A DNA stretch of 29,812 nt from Zancudomyces culisetae (lineage: Eukaryota; Kickxellomycota; Harpellomycetes; Harpellales; Legeriomycetaceae): assembly GCA_001969505.1 (NCBI GenBank), contig LSSK01000869.1, forward strand, positions 1 through 29,812, in the 5' to 3' direction. Positions within the stretch are counted from its first letter, which is position 1, and every line of letters begins with the position of its first letter. Shown in pieces: positions 1-10,247 of the stretch. The translations under genes were made by a program, and so were the position numbers. Under the pieces are notes generated by a model. The model saw nothing but the letters and a program-made list of their open reading frames with translations. It had not been told where the DNA came from and did no database searches.

Positions 1-1319
1 TCATTATAGATAAAAAATGCGTGTAAAATCTTGATAAATTCTATGCTCATGTACAGCGATATTGGTATTATATTTTGAAAAAGCACAAGTGAGGATAAAA
101 AGGAAGAAAGAAAGTATGTGCTTCCTTCCATTAAACCACTCAGATAAAACGCATTTTCACCTCCAGAAGCGCTCCAGCTAAAGATTACTTGTGAAGATAT
201 GGCGTTTAAAAGACAGAGCGATATCAAGAAAAAAAAGTTTACGATCACATGTTTATTCATGCTCTTCTCTAGTCTGCTGCGCTTAAATACAGGAGGACCC
301 GTGTTTAGGACCACCTTTGTCTGTCTTCCAGTGTAAATTACCAATCCTATCGTCCACTCTGTATTTCTTAGAACCATTCCTCTCAATATCATGTTGTTCA
401 TGTTATAACCAACAGTTTTTGTTCTACCTTTTTCGAGAATTTTGATCTTACCATTTGCATCTTGTAGATCTGCTGTTGGACTATCAGCTTCCGCTACCAA
501 TCGAAGTTGAACTACACCTTCAATTCCTTTGTATTCCTTAAATATATCTAGAGAGCTGCGAGATTTTAGGTTTGTTTCTCCATCCAAATCTTTTGTGTCA
601 ACAAAACAAGCGCCGTTATCATGTGCTGATGACAATATCAAGATATCTGCTGGTATCTGGTTATTTTCGGTAATGTAAATTAAATCACCCACTCGGACGT
701 CTTTCCATTTGAAATTTCTTACTATTGGACTCCCCCCAGTAGTTTGGTTATGTATATCACTGAGCCATGTTTTTGATATGGAATTATTGTTGCTGTCAGC
801 GTATGAGTCAAATATCGAGCCGAATATTGAACTTTGTTTTGTACATGTATTTAAAGGATCGTCTATTATATTTTTATTGACAACGTTTTTTATCACCTTT
901 GTTTTTATATTGTTTAGCCTATTGTCGCTGATATGTCTTCTCCAATCTTCCACTGCATCCTTGAACGCAGTTAGTGCCAACACTGAGAGTAAGGGTAACA
1001 CTGCTGCCCAAGCCGGTCCAATCTTAAAATATGGAATTAGCTGTACTATTGCCATCATTAGAAAGTATACATTTGCAAACCGCTTAAACTGCCTAAATAT
1101 ATTTTTAGGCAGAAAAGTAAGTAGTGTATACTGAGATGTTATTACTTCATTCGAGACATAATGGCTCATATGCGATTCTCTCTCTTCTTTTGGAACATCT
1201 ACATTTAAGTACACCTTCCTTGGAGGCAACTGACTCATCTTATCCCGCGTTCTATCTCCATTGTTTTTTTTGAAAAACTTTATATACCGTGACTTTGTGT
1301 ATTGTATTACTTCCTCCAT
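1..1319 (-). CDS. P4-type ATPase (phospholipid flippase), N-terminal part, cut by left window edge
   Basis: Family role: P4-ATPases move aminophospholipids or lysophospholipids to the cytosolic leaflet of Golgi and plasma membranes, driven by ATP. Seen: the reading frame runs unbroken for 439 codons from an ATG at 1319-1317 to the window edge. It holds the family's entry segment (QYTLLTFLPKNIFRQFKRFA, about residues 70-90), then TM1-TM2, then the A-domain motif DGET (about residues 246-249), and ends at TM3-TM4 with PISL (about 419-422). The aspartate phosphorylation motif DKTGT lies beyond the edge. No intron is seen in this part. The text around TM1-TM2 (FKDAVEDWRRH) resembles the Dnf1/Dnf2 and ATP10 type more than Drs2 or Neo1, but the subclass is inference. 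The Leu of PISL is a CTG codon. The family call is very secure; the ortholog name is not. Confidence 0.95.
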   Translation of the reverse strand, partial: MEEVIQYTKSRYIKFFKKNNGDRTRDKMSQLPPRKVYLNVDVPKEERESHMSHYVSNEVITSQYTLLTFLPKNIFRQFKRFANVYFLMMAIVQLIPYFKIGPAWAAVLPLLSVLALTAFKDAVEDWRRHISDNRLNNIKTKVIKNVVNKNIIDDPLNTCTKQSSIFGSIFDSYADSNNNSISKTWLSDIHNQTTGGSPIVRNFKWKDVRVGDLIYITENNQIPADILILSSAHDNGACFVDTKDLDGETNLKSRSSLDIFKEYKGIEGVVQLRLVAEADSPTADLQDANGKIKILEKGRTKTVGYNMNNMILRGMVLRNTEWTIGLVIYTGRQTKVVLNTGPPVFKRSRLEKSMNKHVIVNFFFLISLCLLNAISSQVIFSWSASGGENAFYLSGLMEGSTYFLSSFLSSLVLFQNIIPISLYMSIEFIKILHAFFIYN

Positions 1320-3271
1320 TATTAAAATCCTTCGATCCTTCAACCTTTCAATCCTTTAATTATCACTAAATTTACACTTTTTATCTTTGTGTTTGTCTTT
1401 TGACCTAATCCGCTGCTATATATTTAATCTGGTAAGATACATAGTTTTATTTGACTGACAAAATAGTGTATTTTTTAGTATATGATGGATACATATACTC
1501 GGATTTTAAATCCCTATGTTTCCGTCAGTTATATCTACTCACTGCTTTGGTATGATTCTTTGTGGATATTAAAACAATTACTATACTTATTCTTTTCATT
1601 AACCCAATACCTATTATATACCACTTACAAACTGTTTGAAATTAAGATATCTAATTTTTCATAAACCTTATTTAAAGGTAAATTCTTGATTCTTAAACTA
1701 CCTTCTCTTCTAGCTGAGATACTCGTCATTCTTTTGACGATACATTGTCATTTAACATCCCAAAAGATATTTCTGATAGAAAGATTCTCTTTTGTTTTGA
1801 AAAGCTAATTGCTCTACAAGCCTTAGTAGTTCGAAAGTCACATAGTTAGCAATTATTTATTTTGGCATACTGAGACATCATAAAATTTTACATTTGAGCT
1901 TTTTACTTTTATTCTCCTCTACTTGAGAATATGTAATAATGTAGTGGTTTTTCATCGTTTTTAATAATTTATCACACATCCTTATTAAATAATTCGCACA
2001 AGAAAAAAAAACCATCAATACACCTGGTGGAGAATAATCCTCTATCTGCACGTTTTTACTCACACACATTTACAACGCAAAAAATAGAATAAACATATAA
2101 ATGTAGTTCTATGCGAACTTTTGCGCAACTGTTTTTTCCGTTAATTATAAAAAAGAAGGGATAAGGTAGACATTTGCTACATTTGTATTTGAGGGAAGCT
2201 CAGGCCATTTATTACTAAACGCCGCAAGTAACGCTTGTTTGTTAGCACTTTAAATTTTCCCATTACATTTTATATGTAAATAAACGACTCAGCAGCTCAA
2301 TAAAACACTTTTAGCCTATGGATACTTCCACCTGTTACGTTTTTGTACAGGTATGATGAGATTTTTCTCGTTTCATACTTGGAGCCACCCAAATAAATGT
2401 GTTAATCAGGATCTAGCTCCTTTTTTGCTGTAATATTCCAAAAAGTTACTAAACTGTGGATGAGAGACTGGCTTGTCGTATTAAAACCAAAACTTTTTAA
2501 AAATCATAGGATCCAGCTAAAACACGAGCAAAGTCGTGGTTTTAACTTTGTTCATTTCTATGTACAGGTGGAAACGCATGGTACGTGGCATGGGTATATG
2601 TAGATCTTGACACCAAGGATAGTGTAAATATAGACGTTCTGAAGTCTACAAGTTACACCAAAGTTTTAGCGGGCATAATACTGTTTCATTTAAGAAGTGC
2701 ATAACACATATTTATATTTTTCAAAATCAAAACCAATAATTAAACGCGTTTTTTGGTTTAAAACAACATAAACTCATGCTCTAGCTGGGTCATTTCGTAC
2801 AAAAAATATATAAGCATCTTGCTTGAAGACGGTTTATTCAGTTCACCAAAGTTCGAGCACAAACAACACACACCCTCTCCTTCTTGCCGGATTAAAATAG
2901 GGAAGAACTGTACTCGTTTTTACAATACCGATAACAAGATTTTGTACCATAGTCAGGGCCTTCCAGACTGACCGAAAGGTTTAGATATATCATACTAAGT
3001 ATTAAATTTGTGAATGCCTCGAAGACCAGTCAAGATAGAGTCTTAATAAAACAAATAGAAAAACTTTGTCTGGTTTAGCAAACCAATACTAACCAAACTT
3101 TAGCTTTCAGCAATATCGAAAAGGGCTTTGACACCAAGGTGTTAGTCTTCGAGACAAATTTAATAGTAAAAATTATCAATTAGTATGGCTAGCTAATATA
3201 CTGGAAAATAATGGCAGAGACAACTGACACATTGCCGTTAAAGTTATTATGTAAAAAATACCCCTATTTAA
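1320..3271. other. Intergenic region between divergent/tandem minus-strand genes; no supported gene
   Basis: About 1.95 kb of AT-rich DNA between the PEF1 3' end and the flippase 5' end. The flippase promoter must lie in its right-hand neighbourhood (above 1320). Short open frames exist: 1482-1664 (+), 1878-2069 (-), and about 50 codons without a start at 2545-2705 (+). None has recognisable domains. No tRNA, snoRNA or repeat was recognised. Confidence 0.5.
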
Positions 3272-4148
3272 CTACAAGTTTTTGATGGTGAATTCCAAAT
3301 AGGTATTATAATCGAGAGTTACTTTCCCAGTGTTCGACTTGTCGAGTTGTTTGAATGAATCGGTCAGAGTCTTGATTGTTACGCAGATATAAATAAATCT
3401 ATCAAAACTGACAGAATCTCTGGGCGGTTGCTGTGGTGGTGGCATCCCGAATCCACCTGGTCCTTGCATGCCCCACGAGCCTCCGCCTTGTTGCGGAAGC
3501 CCGCCGTACCTGGTTTTGGGACCATCCAAAATATTTACTTTTTTAACAACCATATCGATCACTTGTCTAGAAACAGGGATTCCAAATTGCCTCAATGCGT
3601 TGTCCAATTCTCCTTTATCAATTGTTCCGCTATTATCTCGATCGAAGGCACGGAAACATTTCTTCCATTCCTCAATGTATTTCCACAAGCCTTTAAACTC
3701 ATTGAAGTCAATAGTTCCACTCATATCCCGATCAAACATGCCAACCATCAATCGCACCGTCTCCATGCTAAATGGACTCCAATCGCCGTTTATCAGTGCT
3801 CTCTGCAGCTCATGTGCATCTATTGCACCACTTTGGTCTCTATTTTATGTTTTGTTTTTATTGTTTATGTTAAGTGCGAATTTACTCAAAAAACACTACA
3901 TGCTTTATAAATGGAAATACTTACGTATCCACTGCTCGAAACCAGGAGTATAATTCCTGATCATTAGCTTGCTGCGGTCTATATCCCCCTCCCTGTACCT
4001 GCATCTGGCCTTGAGTCTGGCCCTGTCCATATCCATACCCATATCCTCCGCCCATTTGTTGTTGTTGTGGTGGTGGTGGTCTTCCATATCCCCCTTGTCC
4101 ACCGCCTTGCTGTGGTGGTGGTGGTCTTCCGTATCCTCCTCCGTACAT
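3272..4148 (-). CDS. PEF1: Penta-EF-hand protein (Pef1/peflin family), two exons
   Basis: Family role: cytosolic calcium- and zinc-binding penta-EF-hand proteins. Yeast Pef1 is linked to polar growth and budding, and peflin/ALG-2 to COPII adaptors. Exon 1 is 4148-3925, the intron 3924-3840 (85 bp, GTAAGT...ATAG) and exon 2 3839-3272, giving 263 aa. Residues 1-60 are a low-complexity Gly/Tyr/Gln/Pro tail with two PPPPQQ blocks, as usual in this family. Canonical 12-residue calcium loops are at 74-85 (DTDQSGAIDAHE, spanning the splice), 111-122 (DRDMSGTIDFNE) and 141-152 (DRDNSGTIDKGE). EF4 is degenerate and carries a Gly/Pro/Gln-rich insert. EF5 (DKSNTG) lacks the final acidic residue and would be the dimer hand. 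The intron is needed to restore EF1. The neighbouring flippase is on the same strand about 2 kb away. Confidence 0.94.
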
Positions 4149-4350
4149 TTTTTACCTAAATGTTTTGTTTGCTTTTTTGGTTTGATTGTTTTCGTTAAAA
4201 TTAAATTTCCAATTTAAGGAAAAGAGTATCTAAATAATATATAAAAATATGAATCTGGGCTGCGTATATTTGCCTTGGGATGTGCTGTTACATTACTATT
4301 TTTATTGGTAGTTGCGACAACTTTTTTAACCGCCATTTCCTCCTCCCCTT

Positions 4351-4440
4351 AACTTGGCTATTGCTATGCCGCGATTCTTCCCAATTATTCCTGTAAAATT
4401 TGATAATTGGGAAGAGTCGCGGCATAGCAATAGCCAAGTT
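4351..4440. repeat. Near-perfect 38-bp inverted repeat with 14-nt loop
   Basis: Left arm 4351-4388 begins AACTTGGCTATTGC and right arm 4403-4440 ends GCAATAGCCAAGTT. The arms are reverse complements at 37 of 38 positions. The one difference pairs T4375 with G4416, so a plus-strand RNA would be fully paired with a single U-G wobble, while a minus-strand RNA would have an A-C mismatch. The arms contain GC-rich blocks (TGCCGCGA) that stand out from the AT-rich surroundings. It lies about 200 bp upstream of the PEF1 start. It could be a hairpin RNA gene, a MITE relic or a regulatory cruciform; none of these is proven. Confidence 0.95.
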
Positions 4441-6726
4441 TGGTTTATTTGTTATTGGAGGTGGGTTTCAGATGACCACACAAAAAATTGTTCATTTAAT
4501 GTGAACCACCCGCACCTGCAAACATCTGCTATCTTGGCACTTTTCAATGTACAAGTTTTCATGCATTTTCCTTTTGGTTAATTTGATTGGCTTTTTAAAT
4601 ATGTAGGGTTCTGGGAAAAGCCCATACATTTTTTTTAAATACTTTTTTCCGTTTGATGAATTTATTAGCAGGCTTATGGACAAAAATAAAAAAGTACGGC
4701 AGAAAACGTTTTTTTATCTAGATGCACTTACCAAGCCAAAGGAACAAGGGAAAGGAGTATGCAATGAGCTTTTGCTGTTTAACTGAATGTTATTACAGAC
4801 ACTTATGGTGTCCATAATATTTGTATAAAATTCTGTAGATACGCTCACCGTTCTTGTGGTTTTAGCTGCAATAACCCAAGCTAAGTTTACTTGAAGAACA
4901 TCTTTATTCTGTCAAACAAAATACTATTTATATAATGTACTTATAAATGTTGCAGCTATGTGTATGTATTTTGCATTTGAAAGTGCTTGTCCAAGTATAT
5001 ATTTTTTTTAGAATGTTTTGGTGGGAGTGGGGACTACGGCGTAGAATTTATGAAAAAACAGACCACTTTTCCGTCATTGGCATTACACCGTATAGTGGCA
5101 AAAGGAATACAACAACAACAGAAACAAATCTTCTCTTTTTAGGCATGAAGTGGGTGAGAGAGATAATTGTGTAGAGTTTTTATTTGAGAACTAACCAGTT
5201 GGGGAGTTCATTTATATCTTTTATGTGAAAGTTCAATCTTCCCTGCCGAGCACATGCTTGTTAGTCGCTACGGGTGAATATCACGTCTACTAATTTTAGT
5301 TCTCATCAAAATACATGGCACTAGCCAATGAAATAAAAATAGAGATTTTTAGTATCTGGCTCAGGAATTGTAAATTACAATCACACTTTGATATATTCAT
5401 TCACAAAACCACATTTTTTACCATCAATGGAACAACAGTTCAGGCGTGACACATAGCATAGGCTTCTTAAAAATTGAGCGTGCCATTTTCAAACTCTCTT
5501 TTCCAACTCTGAGCATTTAGGCCAATTCTCTATTCAATTACATTTTGTAGTTACTAAAGTGTAACAAGTTTCCATCCACTTAGCCCAAGCATAGGGCATC
5601 ACAATAAGCTTAGAAAATATGTTACAAAGAAGGTAACATAATTATTTTTTGCATACCTGCTCAGACTTCAAAGGAACATGATAAAATCAGCAGTTTATAA
5701 AATACAATCAAACGCAGTGGAAACAAATATCATTTAGAATAGAGGAATACGTTGATAAAAAACTTGCGTTTTATCTGTTACAACTGTACTTTTCGCATGA
5801 GAAACCCCGTTATGTTCCTCCCAACCTCATGTTCTCCCAGTTATCTAAACACTGCACCCCAAGCTTAATGAGACAGTTAAGAGTGCTGATTTTTTTATAA
5901 AAAAAAACCCACACACTGCGCTGCATCTTGAGTTCGCGTTTTATGTGGAATAGGCCAAAACTGACATATTTTGGTTCGAGTGTTTCCCGACCACCAAAAG
6001 AAAGTCTTGATGCTTTACCTATTTTCAAAGTTGGTCTTTGCCAGTGTCATCAGGAAAGCATATTATGACAAAAAAATTTTGTGAGCTGAAATATTGATAT
6101 GTTTAAACAAGCAGATAATGAGCGTGCATAAATATTATAGAAAATGTCAGGTGTTGCAAGATAAGTAAAGTGTTATTGCAGAAAAATTCTTTTTTTTAAT
6201 AGTGTTTTGTGTAGCATTTATTTGTTATCAAACCTCGCTATGACAAAACACATGTTTTTTGGTGTAAACAACACATCCCAGTAGTATAGGAGAAAAGTTT
6301 TGAATTTTTCCAATACATATTCTGGTTGCACAATTCTTAATAGGTGCCGAATAACAAATCAATCTATTTCGACTTCAAACCCCAGCAATATTAGCTAATG
6401 AAATGGCACCATAGTTTATTTAGTGTTGCAAAAAAATATTGTTGTATAATGTAATCTCGTCTACTTTGTGAAACATTATAAGAGGGCTTTGTTTAGTGTT
6501 TCTAAATATTTTACAAACTTTGAGGGCTAATCGAAAAATTATATAGCCATTGGCTAAAAAACCAGTGGATTGGGTTTAATCAAAACAAAAAATTGTAAAT
6601 CATCTGATGATAATTAAAAGGGTTTATAAATGATAGGTGAAGATTGAGCATTTATAAACCGCAGATAAATGAATTCGCAATCAATAAATTTACTGCGATT
6701 CGTGGAGGTGCTGTAGAGAAAACAAG

Positions 6727-7023
6727 ATGGCACAGTTTCTCATACCTCTCCCCACAACATTGGGGCAATAGCTGGAGACTGGGGGCGGGGGCGAGGTTAA
6801 AGGTGGAGATGCAAACAAGAATGAGAATTAGAATGGAGTTGAGTGTGAGTGTGAGTGTGCGGATGAGGATGAGGATGAAGATGAGGTTAGCGATAAGGGT
6901 AAGGATGAGGATGAGGATGAGGATTTAGTATACCTTGAATCAAAAATATTGGAAGTAACGATAGAGAAACTAATAAGTAATTATAACAAAGGCAAGCCAA
7001 AGTGTGAAAAAGATCCCCTTTGA
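6727..7023 (+). pseudogene. Possible decayed acidic-repeat ORF with two in-frame TAG codons
   Basis: From an ATG at 6727 one frame reads 98 codons to TGA at 7021 and is interrupted only by TAG at 6769 and TAG at 6829. After the second TAG it encodes an Asp/Glu run from the GGATGA-type repeat, then a non-repetitive tail (DLVYLESKILEVTIEKL...) that looks like an amphipathic helix. A rival frame through the same DNA (6644-6928) starts only at TTG and encodes Arg-Met repeats, so it is less likely real. TAG is a true stop in PEF1 and ZDS1 here, so recoding is not supported. It may be a relic, or pure chance in a biased patch. No family recognised. Confidence 0.25.
6845..6926 (+). repeat. GTGAGT / GGATGA low-complexity tandem repeat
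   Basis: Short tandem units GAGTGT (about three copies) followed by GATGAG units (two clusters of three to four) separated by a diverged stretch. All purines and T; C is nearly absent on the plus strand. It reads as Asp-Glu repeats in one frame and Arg-Met repeats in another. Confidence 0.8.
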
Positions 7024-8150
7024 ATGACAAAAAAAGAATTGATCGGATATACAGGCGACCCAAATGCCACATGTACGACTTTGTTTGAGGCACACAACAC
7101 ATGTTATTGCGTCATTCATATTCACAAGTGGAGTGTGAGTAGAAACACTTGTGTTTATACATATACATATACAGCCACCTGTAGACAGAAAGGTCTAGTT
7201 TGTTGGTAAACTATTATGGGAGTTTGTAGGTGTTTAAAAGTTAGAAACAATGGCGGAAATTTTTTTTTTAAACAGTAGCAGTGGAAGTGAGGCTTGGAAT
7301 AAAGGATGTTTTGTTTTCGATTTGGTAGGTAATATGTGCCCAACTCTCTCTTTTGAAAATAAATGTGCTACTATCACCATATCATAATAGTTGACGAGCT
7401 TTTCTATTCATCATTTCACAAATTTAATAAAACAATTTAATTTAGTAAATCCAGTAATGTTGATATTTCAATAAAGCGGGGTTTTTTTTTATTGCAATGT
7501 AGCTACGGTTTTTACCATTTATTTTTTTTTTTCCTTTACCAGAAACCGAGGATAATTAGATAATAGGCAAATATTCTCCAATTTTGCTAGGTTAGTATCA
7601 AATAAAAAGGTTTTCATTGAAACAGTAAATATTCAGAGAACAGAATCACTATTCAACTAAGAGTAACAATTTTGGTTAAATTAGCAAGCTTTTTGATAAA
7701 ACATTTGTTATGTAATTTATAGAGGCAGTTTGTAACTTGGTTCGACTCAACATGATAATGAAATCAATATTTTTTGAGTTCATTTTACCGAGATTATGTA
7801 ATTATAGGTAATATAAATACATCGCCAAAAATAGAATCGTTAAATTAGTAAAATTCGTTAAAGAGAGAAGGATTTTGCAAATTTTAAATACGAATTGGTT
7901 TAATACTTTTGGTCAAGCAAGTTGGATGCAAATAGAAATAAAGGGGTTGATATAATATATTATAGCTCATTATAATAAATTATAATAAACTTCGATTTAA
8001 TAAAATACAATATAATAATATAACGGTTTGGATAGGCCTTGCATTACAATTGCATCGTTTTGTAGAATATTGTATGTACTCTTGGCACAATAAAAAATAC
8101 AGAAAAAAAGTACACATAACGCGAAACCATAAACACTTGATAACGCAATA

Positions 8151-10247
8151 ATGTCTGTAGAGGTCGGGGTTGCACTGTCCAGGCTAGACATCAGAGATAA
8201 AAGTGGGAAGGAGCTAGGAAGGGACAATACTTTTGAATACAACAGAGAAGATTTAGTAACGGACAAAAAAAAAAGTACAAAAACAAGAGAAAGGGGGTAT
8301 TTGGTTGGTGGGAAAGAGGTGGAAGAACAACCTGAAGCAAGATCTATGACACTAACATGGCAAGACGGCACCAGAGTACAGCAGAGTGCACAACGTGAAA
8401 GTGGTAATAGTGGCAATAGTGGTAATAGTGGTAATAGTGGCAATAGTGGTAATAGTGGTAATAGTGGTAATAGTGGTAATAGTGGTAATAGTGGTAATAG
8501 TGGTAATAGTGGTAATAGTGGTAATAGTGGTAATAGTGCGAAGAGCAACAGTAGAAAGAGCAATAATGAAAGTCGAAGCAGTGAAAGCAGAAGCATGCTG
8601 GGGGGAAGAGATGGCGCAGAAGTAAATCTGGATAGATCTACAAGTAAAGGAACGACGGTTACATTAATAAACGGCGAAAGACAAAGAATGGGAGAATCCT
8701 CCATTATCGAAAGCAAGTTGACAAAGTTTAAAAAGAATGTAGGAAAGGCGATATTATCTATGGTAGATTCATCCTCAAATAAGAGGATGGAAATATCAAA
8801 CCCATATAATGCGATTCATATAACACATGTTGGAGTGAACAAGGACACAGGTGAGTATGTGGGATTACCGCGAGAGTGGCAAGAAATTTTAAGATCTGCT
8901 GGAATAAGCGATAAGGAGCAGGAGAAAAACAAACATGTTATGGTTGAGGTTATGCAGTTTTACACCGAAAACAGCGAAAAATACGACACTTATAATTATA
9001 GTTATAAAAATGACAACAATATCAATATTTCTCGCGGTGTCACTATAAAGAGTGAAAAAAGGGTCAAAAGAAATAGCACAATAGTTGAGAATAAGAGAAA
9101 TAGTGATGTTGAACCTATTATGAATAAAATCAAAGATAAATCAAACTATAGAAAAATGAAACTGAAGTTGCAGCAGCAGCAGCAACAACAACAGCAACAT
9201 AGAGAAAATGAACCACAAAGACAGATACAGCAACAATACCAGCAACAGGACGCTTACAATAAAATCCAACCTCAACAACAATCACGTAGAGTTTTGAGAA
9301 GCGATCAAGCACCTATAATTAATCTTCAAAACTCATATTTGGATGAGCTTTCAAAGTACTGTGCTGTTTTAGAAAACCCTAATAGTAAATATTCAGGTTA
9401 TAAAAAAATTGGACAAGGAGCATCGGGTGGTGTATTTATAGCTACTGACATGATGGTGAGGACGATAGTGGCGATTAAACAGATGAACATCGCTGCTCAG
9501 CCAAAGCCAGAGTTGCTTGTAAATGAGATCAAAACAATGTGTCAGCTTAACAAAGCTAATAGCAATAATATAGTTCGATTATACCAAGCGTTTTTGACAA
9601 ATTGCAACACAGAGGTATGGTTGTCCATGGAATATATGGACGGCGGAAGTCTTACCAAAATTATAGCTTCGAATTTATTGAACGAACGTCAAATTGCAAC
9701 CATCACCCGTGAAGTTCTTCAGGGTCTTGTGTCTTTGCATACAATTGGTGTTATTCACCGTGACATTAAGTCTGATAATATTCTTTTAAACACGAGCGGC
9801 CAGGTTAAATTATCAGACTTTGGATTTTCATCACCTATAACTAATTGCGATAACCTTATAAACTACAATAATCGAGCTACTATGGTTGGAACTCCCTATT
9901 GGATGGCTCCCGAAATAATCACAAAAAAAGCCTACTCTACCAAAATTGATATTTGGTCTTTGGGAATTTTGTGCATTGAAATGGTCGATGGTGAACCCCC
10001 ATATCTTCGCGAGAATCCTCTTCGTGCTCTTTATTTAATCGCCACAAATCCCCTACCACCTTCAACCTCCACTCGCGCTTACGCCAAACTTACTCCATAT
10101 TTCAAATCCTTCTTTTCCCTTATACTGCAGATTGACCCAGCAGCTCGACATGATGCTGTAGCTCTACTTTCTCATCCGTTCATTTCTAAGATTTCTACAA
10201 ACCTTTCTGTGCTAATCCCTCTTGTTACTAAAGCTATTAGCACATAA
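8151..10247 (+). CDS. STE20: Ste20-like p21-activated protein kinase (PAK) with CRIB domain
   Basis: Family role: Ser/Thr kinase activated by GTP-Cdc42, acting in polarised growth and in pheromone and filamentation MAPK signalling. The ATG at 8151 opens a 698-aa uninterrupted frame. Order: low-complexity N-terminus; (Gly-Asn-Ser)15 at about 85-129; CRIB/PBD from residue 215 (ISNPYNAIHITHVGVNKDTG); a polyQ patch (about 342-350); then the kinase domain from about 420. Seen in the kinase: glycine loop GQGASGGVF, VAIK Lys443, HRD Asp538, DFG Asp556, and GTPYWMAPE. The family signature GEPPYL...PLRALYLIATN is present. No PH domain is visible, which favours Ste20 over Cla4/Skm1. The stretch between DFG and the TMVGTPYW threonine is about five residues longer than in standard PAKs. 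The 5' third is purine-rich and the 3' end is C/T-rich with different synonymous codons. Confidence 0.93.
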   Translation: MSVEVGVALSRLDIRDKSGKELGRDNTFEYNREDLVTDKKKSTKTRERGYLVGGKEVEEQPEARSMTLTWQDGTRVQQSAQRESGNSGNSGNSGNSGNSGNSGNSGNSGNSGNSGNSGNSGNSGNSGNSAKSNSRKSNNESRSSESRSMLGGRDGAEVNLDRSTSKGTTVTLINGERQRMGESSIIESKLTKFKKNVGKAILSMVDSSSNKRMEISNPYNAIHITHVGVNKDTGEYVGLPREWQEILRSAGISDKEQEKNKHVMVEVMQFYTENSEKYDTYNYSYKNDNNINISRGVTIKSEKRVKRNSTIVENKRNSDVEPIMNKIKDKSNYRKMKLKLQQQQQQQQQHRENEPQRQIQQQYQQQDAYNKIQPQQQSRRVLRSDQAPIINLQNSYLDELSKYCAVLENPNSKYSGYKKIGQGASGGVFIATDMMVRTIVAIKQMNIAAQPKPELLVNEIKTMCQLNKANSNNIVRLYQAFLTNCNTEVWLSMEYMDGGSLTKIIASNLLNERQIATITREVLQGLVSLHTIGVIHRDIKSDNILLNTSGQVKLSDFGFSSPITNCDNLINYNNRATMVGTPYWMAPEIITKKAYSTKIDIWSLGILCIEMVDGEPPYLRENPLRALYLIATNPLPPSTSTRAYAKLTPYFKSFFSLILQIDPAARHDAVALLSHPFISKISTNLSVLIPLVTKAIST
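8403..8537 (+). repeat. Coding minisatellite: 15 tandem 9-bp units (GGTAATAGT)
   Basis: Fifteen in-frame copies encode Gly-Asn-Ser. Units 2 and 5 use GGC and the other 13 are identical, which suggests recent expansion by slippage or unequal exchange. On the opposite strand it creates a spurious Leu-Leu-Pro open frame. Confidence 0.97.

Larger units (their letters stand above)
4149..8150. other. Four-kilobase gene-poor region between divergent PEF1 and the PAK kinase
   Basis: AT-rich spacer that holds both 5' regions. It contains the inverted repeat at 4351-4440 and a GGATGA/GTGAGT-rich low-complexity patch at 6845-6926 inside a broken frame (6727-7023), both listed separately. Elsewhere only short, stop-ridden frames are seen. 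A B-box-like GTTCGACTC near 7740 lacks a pairing T-stem, so no tRNA is called. Four kilobases is long for a compact yeast genome. Confidence 0.5.

Noticed and set aside
1-1319. CTG read as serine (CUG clade)
   Set aside because: CTG encodes the invariant Leu of PISL and of FLPKN in the flippase and of RRLCI in Nop7, so Leu fits.
2545-2705. About 50 codons open on the plus strand (ending VLAGIILFHLRSA)
   Set aside because: No start codon, no recognised similarity, too short to support alone.
2607-3139. Repeated 12-mer TTGACACCAAGG at 2607 and 3128
   Set aside because: Shared 12-mers are expected by chance several times in 30 kb, and the flanks do not match.
6769-6831. Reassignment of TAG to an amino acid
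   Set aside because: TAG is the natural stop of PEF1, ZDS1 and the RING gene here, so it is a true stop codon.
7735-7760. B-box-like GTTCGACTC suggesting a tRNA gene
   Set aside because: Flanking bases do not form a T-stem, and no A box or acceptor stem was found in range.
7997-8716. 239-codon minus-strand frame with Leu-Leu-Pro repeats
   Set aside because: Antisense shadow of the (GGTAATAGT)15 repeat inside the PAK gene; the plus-strand frame has a kinase and a CRIB domain.
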